A DNA stretch of 64,000 nt from Pseudopithomyces maydicus. Lineage: Eukaryota; Ascomycota; Dothideomycetes; Pleosporales; Didymosphaeriaceae. Shown in pieces: positions 21,277-31,002 of this stretch. Positions within the stretch are counted from its first letter, which is position 1; each line of letters opens with the position of its first letter. The translations under genes were made by a program, and so were the position numbers. The notes beneath the pieces were generated by a model. That model was not told the origin of the DNA, searched no databases, and worked only from the letters and a program-made list of their open reading frames with translations. The stretch spans positions 1,178,001 through 1,242,000 of the forward strand of contig JANTUC010000015.1 of assembly GCA_026873275.1 (NCBI GenBank). Direction: 5' to 3'.

Positions 21277-22914
21277 TCATTTTCTCTTGAGATGCACTCG
21301 CATATCTCCTTCAATGCCAACTACTTGACCCCCAGCAAACCCCTTTTTAATTCCCGGGAACTCATCCTTACTCGCCGATTTCCAAACTCCTTTTGCTTGC
21401 TTCACATACCCAACAAAATCAATCTGAAAATTAAGTAACAGCACCGCAACGGTACCCAAGACTTCCTGCTTCGCAAAGACTCTTCCAGGACACATATAAT
21501 GTCCACCGCCAAATGGAAAGTAGGCTCCCGTTCTCCCTGTCACGCTGTAGCCCACTCTGCCGGTCTCTTTGTCAACCGTGAGGAAGCGATCAGGGTCAAA
21601 AATATCCGGGTTCTCGAACAATGTCGGATCTCGATGCGTCATCCACGTCGGCGCCATAACCTGATCGCCCTGTCCAACTTTGTGTGCTCCTACCGCACCC
21701 GAACTATCCACCTCACGCACTACAATTAAATCAACATACAGCCTCAGGACCTCATGAAATGCGGCATTGAGTCGCGGCACACGTGTCAGCGCTGCAATAT
21801 CTAGGGATCCATCTGTTCGTTGGCAGGCTTGCAACTCCGCCATGATGTTGGATCGGAAGTCAGGTGGGCTTGTAGGACTCAGAATGTGCAGCAGGAGCCA
21901 TCCTGTTGTGGGTGTCGCATTAGAAACGATACCTGCGAGGAAGACAAGGTCCCATCCAGCCTGGGCATGCACGCTGAGCCCACGTTCTTCGTAGAGAGCA
22001 TGACGTTTCCGCATGATGCGCGCACCTTCATCCGGTGTCCAGTCGGGGTCCTGAACATCGGTTTCCTTTTCTGCAGCACGGCGATGCGAAATTGCTTGGA
22101 GCCAGTGAGATAGCTTCTCGACGCAGGCATCGCGGGCGCGAAATGCGTTGCGCGCAAACAGACGGGGTGTTCCGAAGAGGAGAGGAAGGAGGTTTTCTTC
22201 CCACACACGGTAGTCGTGTTCGAAGTCAGGATACATATCCAGTAGAGTTTCCCCCACGAGGGCGGTGGTTGATGCATGAAATATACGAGGCCACAGCCAC
22301 TCGTATAGATTCAGCTGTATCCCGTTTTCTAGGTTTTCCTCTGCGTCTAAACGCGCAGTGAAGGTCTCCATGAACTTCTTAGTCAGCAGGTTAACGGCTG
22401 CGGAACTGAGCAGGTGCTCTGAGTGCAAACGTTCGGTCGTTACAGAACCATTTTCTGCTGGGTTGTCTGGGAATGCGATATAAGAATCCGAAGTAGACAT
22501 TCCAAGGGCGTTCACACCGAGCTGGCGGTCTAGAGATGCACGGAAAAGATTTCGACTTTTGAAAACGTTGGCGACGCCTGAGGGTGAAAAGATGAAGTGT
22601 GTGAGCTTGCCAGCAATAATAATGGAGAGTGCATCTTGACGATAGCGCAAGGCCTGTCTTCTGAGATAGGCCCAAAATTTACCTACGTCCTGGTTGCTGA
22701 ATGAAAGTGTCGAGCCGAGACCAGGTACAACGTATGGAATCAATGGCGGCGATTGAGTGCTTGCGGGCTCTTTTTTATGACTTGCATTCTTTCTAACAGA
22801 GATATGAAAACGAGATAAAGTTGTGAGATATGTGAAAGTGCATATCAGCAGAAGGGGCAGTACTAAGCTGATGATCAATGTGCCCCATGGGCCTAAAAGA
22901 TTGGTTCCATCCAT
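21277..22914 (-). CDS. cytochrome P450 with CYP7/CYP8-type I-helix
   Basis: Single-exon 545-residue P450 with an N-terminal membrane anchor (LIISLVLPLLLICTFTYL). The heme loop is FPFGGGHYMCPGR (Cys as thiolate ligand), the K-helix ExxR is EVLR, and the region DPDRFL precedes the heme loop. The I-helix reads AGIVSNATPTTGW in place of the usual AGxDTT: the Asn and Pro pattern is that of CYP7/CYP8 enzymes (sterol 7-alpha-hydroxylases, prostacyclin synthase), whose oxygen activation differs from standard monooxygenases. Substrate unknown. No biosynthetic backbone gene lies nearby, so there is no sign of a metabolite cluster. Confidence 0.9.
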   Translation of the reverse strand: MDGTNLLGPWGTLIISLVLPLLLICTFTYLTTLSRFHISVRKNASHKKEPASTQSPPLIPYVVPGLGSTLSFSNQDVGKFWAYLRRQALRYRQDALSIIIAGKLTHFIFSPSGVANVFKSRNLFRASLDRQLGVNALGMSTSDSYIAFPDNPAENGSVTTERLHSEHLLSSAAVNLLTKKFMETFTARLDAEENLENGIQLNLYEWLWPRIFHASTTALVGETLLDMYPDFEHDYRVWEENLLPLLFGTPRLFARNAFRARDACVEKLSHWLQAISHRRAAEKETDVQDPDWTPDEGARIMRKRHALYEERGLSVHAQAGWDLVFLAGIVSNATPTTGWLLLHILSPTSPPDFRSNIMAELQACQRTDGSLDIAALTRVPRLNAAFHEVLRLYVDLIVVREVDSSGAVGAHKVGQGDQVMAPTWMTHRDPTLFENPDIFDPDRFLTVDKETGRVGYSVTGRTGAYFPFGGGHYMCPGRVFAKQEVLGTVAVLLLNFQIDFVGYVKQAKGVWKSASKDEFPGIKKGFAGGQVVGIEGDMRVHLKRK

Positions 22915-23919
22915 GTTGGTCTTTGTTTGTTATCGAGCCATGGACATAGTCCATCGTATCTGATTAAATGGAGATCTGCTAGATTTACTTTCGGTTCCCC
23001 GATAGCGCCGCCCTACATAATGTATGACGTAGCGAAAGAACTTCATTTTTCTACAATGAACAGTAAATGAAATCACTGTCCTAACTATAACCAAAACACG
23101 TGACAGATATGCGCACCAACCGTTGCATCTTTTTTATACAGAACCAAGTTTCCTCGCAACGAGAGATGGCGACAAGAGTCTGACATACCTGAACATGTGA
23201 TGCTCGAGCTGAGGTCGACGTAACTGCACTAGCGCGTGTTTGCTTACGCACCTCACCAGTACCAATTATCGGATAATATCCGAAAATCCACACCGCCACT
23301 CTCATTCATCCGTGTCTGACGAGATGTTCGGACGTGGCTGGCTGGCAGTGGTCTCTCTGCGCCCTTGAGATCTTGTCGAGGGGCGCAAGGAAAATGTCGC
23401 TCGCTCCGTGATAGGCCGGATTGCTGCACCGCCACTAGCTACTCCGTAGCAGCCTTGCGCTAGTCCAGGCAAAGACACTCTTAGCCTCAGCGCTGTATGA
23501 GTCTTTTCCTGTCGATACGTTCGTTTTTCAAAGCAGGACATTACAAGAGACAAGAATTGAGCCCTCGGGACCTTCAGACTGTGGGACAATCGCCCTTTTG
23601 ACTCATCATTCGGGTACTAGGTGGAACGCCTGGCCGCAACAAGTTGGGACGGAAACTTGTATTAAAAACCGCAAGCAGATCGTTCACTGCGCTTTTGATC
23701 TTTTACGAGGGTACATTTCTGACTGTACCGGTACGAACACCATCAACGCCTGGTTGACCGCACAACTTTCTGACAGCCAGGCGTGCTAGAGGTTGTCACA
23801 AGGCCTATTAGCTGGGCACCCGGCCCACGAGGACACTGAGCTCTATTCTCACCAATAGTAGCTTCTATTCTCTCCCCATAGGAGACCTGGTTCTATCCAC
23901 TTTTGGGACCATCGCCACC
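22915..23919. other. divergent intergenic region
   Basis: Shared upstream region of the P450 (-) and the Bcs1-like gene (+). Short frames only; no recognisable feature. Confidence 0.55.
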
Positions 23920-25727
23920 ATGGATTTCTCACGTCTCCAAAGTCTTCAGTACGAATTGAATGAGACGAATGCCACGGCCACAAATATACCATCGACCATA
24001 CTCGAGCTCGTCGTTCCAGGATACAGTACCATCTCTCAGCTTGCATTTAAATTTCTCGGCATCGATATTGGAGTTCTCGTAAGTATTCAACTCTGCATTC
24101 ATCAGCCCTGGAGGTGGATTGCTCACGTGACTGACTCACTTACAGGTGACCGGCTGGGTGTTGATATTTGGCTGCCGCACCGCATGGAGCTATACTTACG
24201 ATTTGGTACAAGGCTACCTAGATGAGCACTACACATCATCTATCCAGATTGATGATGATGACGGCCTCTTCGAATACGTCAAAGCATGGCTCGCAGAGCA
24301 AAAAACACGGCGTCCCATGAGAAAACTCAAAGCCGTGACCGACTACGAGGATAAAAACAAAAACGACAACGACCACAATGATGATGGTGGAATCTACAAG
24401 TACGAAGTGCCCATCCCTCGGTACGAACTCACCTACGGTGTCGACAATGAGTTTTACTACTGCGGTCGGTACTTCAAGGTGGTGCGGTCGAGCGAGAAAG
24501 ACGACTACCGTGGACGACTAAAGGAGTCGTTGGAGATTTACTGCTATGGTCAGACGACGCAGCCGATCAAGGACCTTTTACTGCACATCCGGCAATGGAA
24601 GATGAAGCAGGAAACCGCCATGACGAGCGTCTTCCGGCCGTTGAGCGGCGGCTACTGGAGTCGGCAGTCGTCCCGTCCGAGTCGTTCGCTGCACACAGTG
24701 TCGCTCGATCAGGATCAGAAAGAGCAGATTGTTGATGATGTGAATGAGTACCTGCATCCTGCGACTGCGCGGTGGTACGCAGCGCGAGGAATCCCGCACA
24801 GGAGAGGGTATCTGTTTCACGGCCCTCCGGGAACGGGCAAGACCTCGCTCTCGTTTGCGCTTGCGGGTGTATTTGGTCTTGCGATTTATTGTGTTTCGTT
24901 GAATGATAAGGATCTTACGGAATCAGATCTTTCGTCGCTGTTTGAGGACCTGCCGGACAGGTGTATTGTCTTGCTCGAGGACATTGACAGCGCGGGACTT
25001 AAGCGTGAAGAGGAGACTAAGACAGACGCAGAGAAGAGCGCTGATGCCAGCGGAGACAAAGATAAGGAAAAGGAAAAGGAGAAGGAGAAGGATGGAGCAA
25101 AGCCAGCGGCCACCGGCGCAATCAGCTTGAGTGCGTTGTTGAATGTCATTGACGGCGCAGCGGCGCATGAGGTATGTACTGATCTTCCCCTACTTGACAA
25201 TGTCCCAGTATTTCTCCAGAAAGAAGAGACTTCTTAAAAAGGAAACATCGCACAAACGCAACGAACTAGAACTAACGATTCATCAGGGCCACGTCCTCAT
25301 CATGACAACCAACACCCCAGAAACCCTCGACGCAGCCCTCATCCGCCCAGGCCGCATTGACCACCAAGTCTCCTTCACCCTCGCCTCCCGCTCCCAGATC
25401 CACGATACCTTCCTCCGCATGTACAGCGCAACACCCGAGGAAGCTGCTTCCGCTCCGATATCTCGATTTTCTTCCTCCACTCCCACTTCGACCTCCACTT
25501 CCGCTTCCACGAAACGCCCACGCATCACCGATCCCGCCGTCCTGGAAATGATGGCGCAGGAATTCGCGGAAAAGCTGCCAGAGGGGGAACTAAGCCCTGC
25601 GGAGGTGCAGGGGTACTTGTTGAGGCGGAAGAAGGAGCCTGAGAGGGCGGTGAAGGAGGTGGAGGGATGGTGGGAGGAGTTGGGCAAGGGAAAGAGGAGG
25701 GGGAAGAGGTTGGTTGGAGCGCAGTAA
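23920..25727 (+). CDS. Bcs1-like AAA ATPase
   Basis: Predicted 541-residue mitochondrial-type AAA protein from exons 23920-24078, 24146-25171 and 25287-25727. Introns (67 and 115 nt) keep frame. Residues 40-70 form the N-terminal membrane segment, followed by the Bcs1 N-domain (GRYFKVVRSS, LEIYCYGQTTQPIKDLL). Walker A is GPPGTGKTS (from about 279), Walker B is CIVLLEDIDSAG, and the second region of homology is MTTNTPETLDAALIRPGRID with its arginine. Between Walker B and that region lies a low-complexity insert rich in Lys/Glu/Asp (KDKEKEKEKEK). True Bcs1 translocates the Rieske protein across the inner membrane; the acidic insert and second divergent loop suggest one of the many fungal Bcs1 paralogues. 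It converges with the LicD gene, 136 bp apart. Confidence 0.9.
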
Positions 25728-25863
25728 TCAAGGGTTAGATAGGTTTTTGATATCCCATTCTCTTTCGAACGCGGTGTCGTCCTTCTCCTGTGAAGACCTA
25801 TGTTGCCACTCTTTGATGCGATGTGAGTGATGTGTGCAAATCACACCCCAACGACCAACCGCT

Positions 25864-27179
25864 TCAGCACCGTCCAAATCCCATATTCATCCCCCTCCTC
25901 TCCCCGCTTAACCCCCGCCTTAAGCTTCTGCCTCCCCCCTTCTTCCCAGCCTTCTTCCCGCCCCTCTCCCACCTATTATACTCCTTCACCTTCCCCTCCT
26001 TCTTCCTCCCCCTCGTCCCCCACTCCTCATACCCCATTTTCCTCCACTCTTGCCTCCCCTCATCAAACAAATACCCCTCCCTCCAATACACCGTCTCCGT
26101 AAGACTATCCTCCCCATACTCTTCGGCCAATACCTCTTGGTACCTATACGGCACCCTTGCGGGGACCCCCTCGAACGAGCTCGTCCTCAGCGGGTATATA
26201 TCCTGCGCGCGGTACCAATGGCGGTCTTTGCAGAATAGAATGGTGGCGTCGTTGGGGTCTACGTGCACGCTTGTGATGTCGATGTAGAGGCCCGTGGACA
26301 TGTCGATCCAGCGGGCGTCGATGACGTTGTGGGTGTCCGAGGTGGTGGTGTTGGTGTGATGGGGGTTGATTTCGAGGAGGTAGGAGTGTGGTTCTGGGAC
26401 GGAGGATTCAGCGTCGGGGGATGAGGAGGAGGGAGGGAGGAAGGTTGGAGTTTGAGGGACGGGGTGGGAAGGGATATCGATTTCGCCAAGCCAGGGAGCG
26501 GCGGTGAAAGGGAAGACGGTCATGTTGTAGTGTGTTGCGAGGAAGGCGAGGGAAGAAGCGGAGACTTGGACGTCTATATCGTTGTCCCAGGGCATGACTG
26601 GCATCGATTAACTGATTGGGAACGGTGGGGTGGTAGAGTGGAAGTAGAAGTAGTTTGAGAAGGGAAGGAGGGGACAGGGTTGCTCACTGCGTCGATTCCA
26701 CCACCAGCCTAGAAGACTGCCGTGCATGATCCATGTTTCGGCTTTCAGGCTATGCATAGTCGCGAGGTAGGTTCTCAACAGTGCTCGAAGGTGTTTTGTG
26801 CGCTCCTCGGGCATTTGCTTTCCAGAGGCGAAGCGGCCATCGTAGTGGGCGTCGAACTATGGCGGAGGTAAGTCAGGATCGAAGTAAGCATGACAAGACG
26901 ATGTATATATCAGAAGCTCTGCCGTACTGCCTCGTGGATACCCACTGTCGTAACAAGAAAGTAAATACATACGGTAGATTCATGAAAATACTTGTCCGCC
27001 GGACCCTTCCATTTCTTCTGTTTTTGACCTTCCACCTCCGCATCCGAAGCCCCACTCGGCGTCCCATCCGGATTCCACACCGTAGGCGGTGACGTATCTT
27101 CCAGCGGACCACTAGGCAGCGACCATGTCGGAAGCGCAAGTCCCAATAGGGCGACAGCTTTCACAAGTACAATCAACAT
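25864..27179 (-). CDS. LicD-family protein, Mnn4-like
   Basis: Predicted 369-residue secretory-pathway protein from exons 27179-26973, 26856-26688 and 26597-25864. MLIVLVKAVALLGLALPTWS is a signal peptide or anchor. The LicD motif is spread over the second intron: ETWIMHGSLLGWWWNRR joined to MPWDNDIDVQV, with the paired aspartates expected for metal and phosphate-donor binding. Later parts (LLEINPHH, NVIDARWIDMSTGLYIDITS, ILFCKDRHWY) also follow the family. LicD/Mnn4 proteins take part in adding phosphorylated groups to glycans; in yeast Mnn4 promotes mannosyl-phosphorylation. The last 40 residues are Gly/Lys/Arg-rich and differ from yeast Mnn4's KKKKEEEE tail. Role in N-glycan phosphorylation is inferred. 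Confidence 0.9.
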
Positions 27180-28756
27180 GGTGAATCGGAGTCACCTTCT
27201 CGACAAGCGTATCATGCCACGAACAGATCCGCCGACTGATATATGTAACTGTAAAACTTTCCAGAAGGTGAATGTTGCAGACGCGAGCGGTATTTATGTC
27301 TCAGCGCGGAATCGGCCTCTCTCGTAAATGCACCAGTCGGAAACAATACAGCAAGACACTCAAGGCAGCGAGAAAACACAACATGAGGGGCGGAAGGAAA
27401 AGGAAAAGGGTGTCGCGTGCGCCATCGCGTCGTTATGTAGGGAGCTCGGCCGCGCGCCAGGAAGGATAGATCGGAAGGACTAGTGAGGGACATTAGTTTA
27501 GACTGCCTACCTAGTGAACTGGGAACATGTCTACATACGGTGGCTTGCGCGCGTTCTACGTTCCGGCATAAATGGCACCATGTGGAGTGAGCGCTCCGGC
27601 ACGGTTGTGTGGCGTGCGGGTACGTCGGTGGCTGTCAGGCAGGTGTTTGGACGTATCATGCCTTCGTTCAGCCACAGGGGGAAAGTTATTTCAGGAAGAG
27701 GAGTGCCGGTTGGGAGTTATGGCGGGTGAGACATGTTCGGAGAGGGATCCGATTCTATCTAGTGGGGGGTGGCATGGTCGGTCTAGAGCTTTTACTGGTG
27801 GCGGTGCGATAAGATTGCTGCAAGTTGGACAAGGTTGATGCACGAGAAATTATTGCTTGGACGGAGATTATGGGAATGATTATCGGTCGATAGAGACTAT
27901 ATCACTAAAGAGTGCCATCAAGAAGAGATGCAGGTATGCATACACCCAGTGGCATCTGATTCGAACGCTCGAGCTGGGGAGCTGGGGAGCTGTGGAGGCA
28001 TAGCGGGTCCGAGGAGCAGCTAAGAAGCTTAACAGGTGACAAGCATTGATAAGCTTAGCTTGGCGCTATTGGCAGGCCGATGGATCGCATGCCAGACCCA
28101 TCACTGCTGAACTTGCTTCATGCGGACTGGGCTGTGCATGCAACTTGCTGTGAGGAAATTGTATTACGCGGCCTGGAGCGTAGCTTATCTTTGAGTAAAC
28201 AATTGGACGAAGAAAAGGGGGAGCTTTGCTTGCGCATGCTGAGTGCATAACTGTTTTCTCATAATAATAGTGCTAGACAGCTATGGTTTCTTGAACTGCT
28301 CGTGAAATCAATTTGTTGATGGGAAGTTGGTTATATCTGTAACCGAGTGGAGTAATGAGTATGGAGTGTAGAAGCCCTTTTGATTGGATATTCTATCTAC
28401 AGTACAATATTCCATACAACTTTGAAGCACACATACGGCGGCCTCTGTTCTTCAATCAAGAGTCCTCTATACACAGATTCTTCGCCAGCTGGTTGCTCGT
28501 TGGGCGCTGCTTCGCGAGGTCGCTCGGCGTCCTAGCAACACTTTCGTGCTTGATATGCAGCACGCTTGGTCTCTTCCGACACTTGGTTGGTAGGCCGCAT
28601 GAGGGGCCGTACAGGAACCAACACACCTTGTGATGTCCTGTTACTACTATCTCAAGCACATTCTTGTGCATTCCCTTGGCGCAACGGTGGCATACCGGTG
28701 ATACCATCCTCTCGGCCTAAATAGAGCAAAACCCCGATAGCGGTGTCGTTTATCTC
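27180..28756. other. intergenic region
   Basis: Long gap with no convincing gene. An ATG frame at 28355-28633 (92 codons) has no motif. Short tandem word gagctgggga near 27971-27995. Confidence 0.55.
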
Positions 28757-29523
28757 CTACTCTTTCTGTTCCACAGCCGGAGTCTCTCTTCCCTTGTTCC
28801 TCGGGTTCTTAGCCCCCCGGTAAATCCAGCTCTCCGCATCATTCACCACGCCCCCAGTCTTCCCCCTAGTCCATGCTAGAGCATCTTGCGCAACCCCATA
28901 TCCCAGCCCCGCAAACAACCCCAACCTAATCGTCCTCGCCGCCGTAACCACACTGAACTTATTCCACGCGCTCCACAACCCCCCGTCACCATACCCGCCA
29001 CCATACTACTCATAAAGTCCCGACTACCCTGCACACCTTTCTCCACGCTCCTCAGATCCAGCTCGCTCACGCCCTCCATCTCGGTCAAGCTGCGTCCAGC
29101 CCGCCACGTCCCGCGAAACACGTCCATGCTCTCCTCGACGAGGAAGAACAGGGAGGCCCAGCCAGCGAGATAGAATCCTGATCGAAAGCCAGCGGTGATG
29201 CCGTGCTTGAGCTTGTAGTAGTTTTTGGATTTGTGGTAGAGGTACCAGCCGGGGTTGGAGACGGGCAGGCGGTGGGCGTTTTCGGCGCGGAAGCGCAGGG
29301 AAGCAAGACGCGCGGTGTTGAGGTAGCCGAGGGTGGAGCCGCAGGTGAAGGAGGTGAAGGTTGCGAGGAGGAGGCGGCGGTCAAAGGGCATGCCGAGGCG
29401 TTGGTCAAAGAAGCGGTCGGGTGAGGGTTTCGAGAGGGCGGGGGCAGTGGGGGTGGCGGATGTTGTGTCGGGCGGTGCGGCGCCAGGCAGCGGGGAGACA
29501 GGATCGATTTGCGTCGCTGCCAT
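28757..29523 (-). CDS. Tim17/Tim22-like membrane protein (frameshifted)
   Basis: Conserved-looking integral membrane protein. The ATG at 29523 has the context AAAATGG; a longer frame begins only at a TTG. Hydrophobic segments are LLLATFTSFTCGSTLGYLN, GFRSGFYLAGWASLFFLVEE, SSMVAGMVTGG and IRLGLFAGLGYGVAQD. The small-residue-rich helices and the order of segments resemble Tim17/Tim22/Tim23-superfamily proteins, including TIMMDC1-like assembly factors; the exact member is uncertain. The frame breaks at a run of six G on the coding strand (28979-28984): VAGMVTGG in one frame continues as LWSAWNKFSVV in the next. One extra G restores a 255-residue protein. The end is short and basic. Homopolymer error is the likeliest cause. 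Confidence 0.75.
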
Positions 29524-29847
29524 TTTGTGGACTTCGTCGAGGGAAGGTTGGTGATTCAATTGGAGATGGGCACTCGTTAGATACCTAGTAGTTTCCCGGT
29601 CACGAGGAAGTCGCGATTGCCAAGATGAGCGCGGCAGGGATACGCGACTGTTGGCGCGCCCCTCACCAATGACCCATCTACCACTCGACTGCTGGATTAA
29701 TCACACACCAACGATAAGTGCAGCTCAATTTGAAATCCAGGACATTTTGTTTGGTCCCATTCTGCATACGATAGGTTTTGGCCCGTCAAAACTTTCGACA
29801 AACAGCTCCAAGAGCTCCGGCGCATCTCCGCCACCCACAGGAACAAG
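29524..29847. promoter_or_regulatory. divergent promoter region
   Basis: A 324-bp space separates two divergently transcribed start codons, so it must hold both promoters. No TATA box is obvious on either side, as is common for housekeeping genes. Confidence 0.5.
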
Positions 29848-30420
29848 ATGACTTTCACCACGCCCATGGCGCAGACATGGACTCTCCGCCTCAAGTCGCA
29901 TAAGACCACAGTCCTCCTCCACGTCGATCAGTTACAAACCTTCTCTTCGATCAAAGAACAGCTCTACGCCGCCCTTCAAGAGACGGGCCTCAAGAAGGAC
30001 GCCCTCTCGACCGAACTCGTACCGCTGCCTCCCTCGCCATCCGACATTCAGCTCGGCCTCCCCGTCGATGTGCAAAGACCAAACCAGGGCTTTAAACTCG
30101 GCGAGTGGGAATACCCACCGCTCGAGGAGGAGGAGGCTGACGACCCGAAAGGCAAGGGCAAGGCAAAGGCGGGGAGGTCGAAGAAGGCGGGGACAGCGGG
30201 CGCCGACAGCGTGAAGGACTGTCCGAAAGGCGCAGGGCTAAAAGACGGCTCAGTACTTGCGTTTCGGTGGAGCAACAAGGGGTCGCAAGAGCCAGAGGAC
30301 ATCGAGGCGGTGGACGGGAGACGGGTGGACATGTGGGACGTAAAGCTGGCAAGCTACGACGACAGCTACGGCGTAACGAACGAGATGGATGTCGGAGGTG
30401 CAGGGGAATTCGAGGGGTGA
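29848..30420 (+). CDS. conserved small protein, ubiquitin-like start
   Basis: Single-exon gene for 190 residues, not recognised by name. The N-terminal part (WTLRLKSHKTTVLLHV, then SSIKEQLYAALQET) reads like a beta-strand pair plus helix, reminiscent of a beta-grasp fold. The middle has FKLGEWEYPPLEEEEADD followed by a Lys/Gly/Ala-rich linker. The C-terminal part has GSVLAFRW and WDVKLASYDDSYG, which look like ordered strands. No enzyme motif or targeting signal. Codon use and the divergent arrangement with the Tim17/22-like gene support a real gene. Confidence 0.75.
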   Translation: MTFTTPMAQTWTLRLKSHKTTVLLHVDQLQTFSSIKEQLYAALQETGLKKDALSTELVPLPPSPSDIQLGLPVDVQRPNQGFKLGEWEYPPLEEEEADDPKGKGKAKAGRSKKAGTAGADSVKDCPKGAGLKDGSVLAFRWSNKGSQEPEDIEAVDGRRVDMWDVKLASYDDSYGVTNEMDVGGAGEFEG

Positions 30421-31002
30421 GAGCCGTGCTGGGCGGTGGTAGCAGCGTGCATGTCAAGATGGGCTCCAAGATGGGCCGGCGTCAAGAGGAGAATAGCGCC
30501 CTGTGGGTCTGCATGAGTGTTTTGCGAGCAGAAGTACGAATTATGAGGCGCAATGTTATTCTTCGCAGGCATCATGTAGCCAACCAGACTGGCGGGAAGA
30601 TGACGGGATGGGCGACTTGCAGCAGGGGTCAGGCGGGTGCACATATGCAACATGTACAGTACAATACAACAAACAAAGCAGGGCGTGCAGGACGGCGGAA
30701 CAAGGCCAAACTGTACCACGGATGCATGTCGGCACCAAGTCCCGGGGCTGTGATGCTGCGTTGTTCACATGTGCTGGCTCGCTCCAGCACTGATGGTGGT
30801 TGCTAGTGCCAGGGCCCTGTGTTTATTCGGCCCGTGCGCGGCGTAAACATTGAACTTTCCGAAACTCGCCCTACCCGTTCCTAAACCACGCCCAACCGAG
30901 CATATCCTCACCACCGCCTCTCGCTAGCGACAACCTCCTGGACCCCATTGCAGGAGCTGCGCCCTACTAACAAACAGCGAAAGACACCCCCAGAGTACGA
31001 CC
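30421..31002. other. intergenic region
   Basis: 3' region of the small protein and promoter of the kinesin gene. The longer frames here (for example 30267-30806) are continuations of shadow frames. The last 100 bases are C/A-rich, as in many fungal 5' leaders. Confidence 0.55.

Noticed and set aside
28355..28633. 92-codon ATG frame
   Set aside because: No recognisable feature and no support from neighbours.
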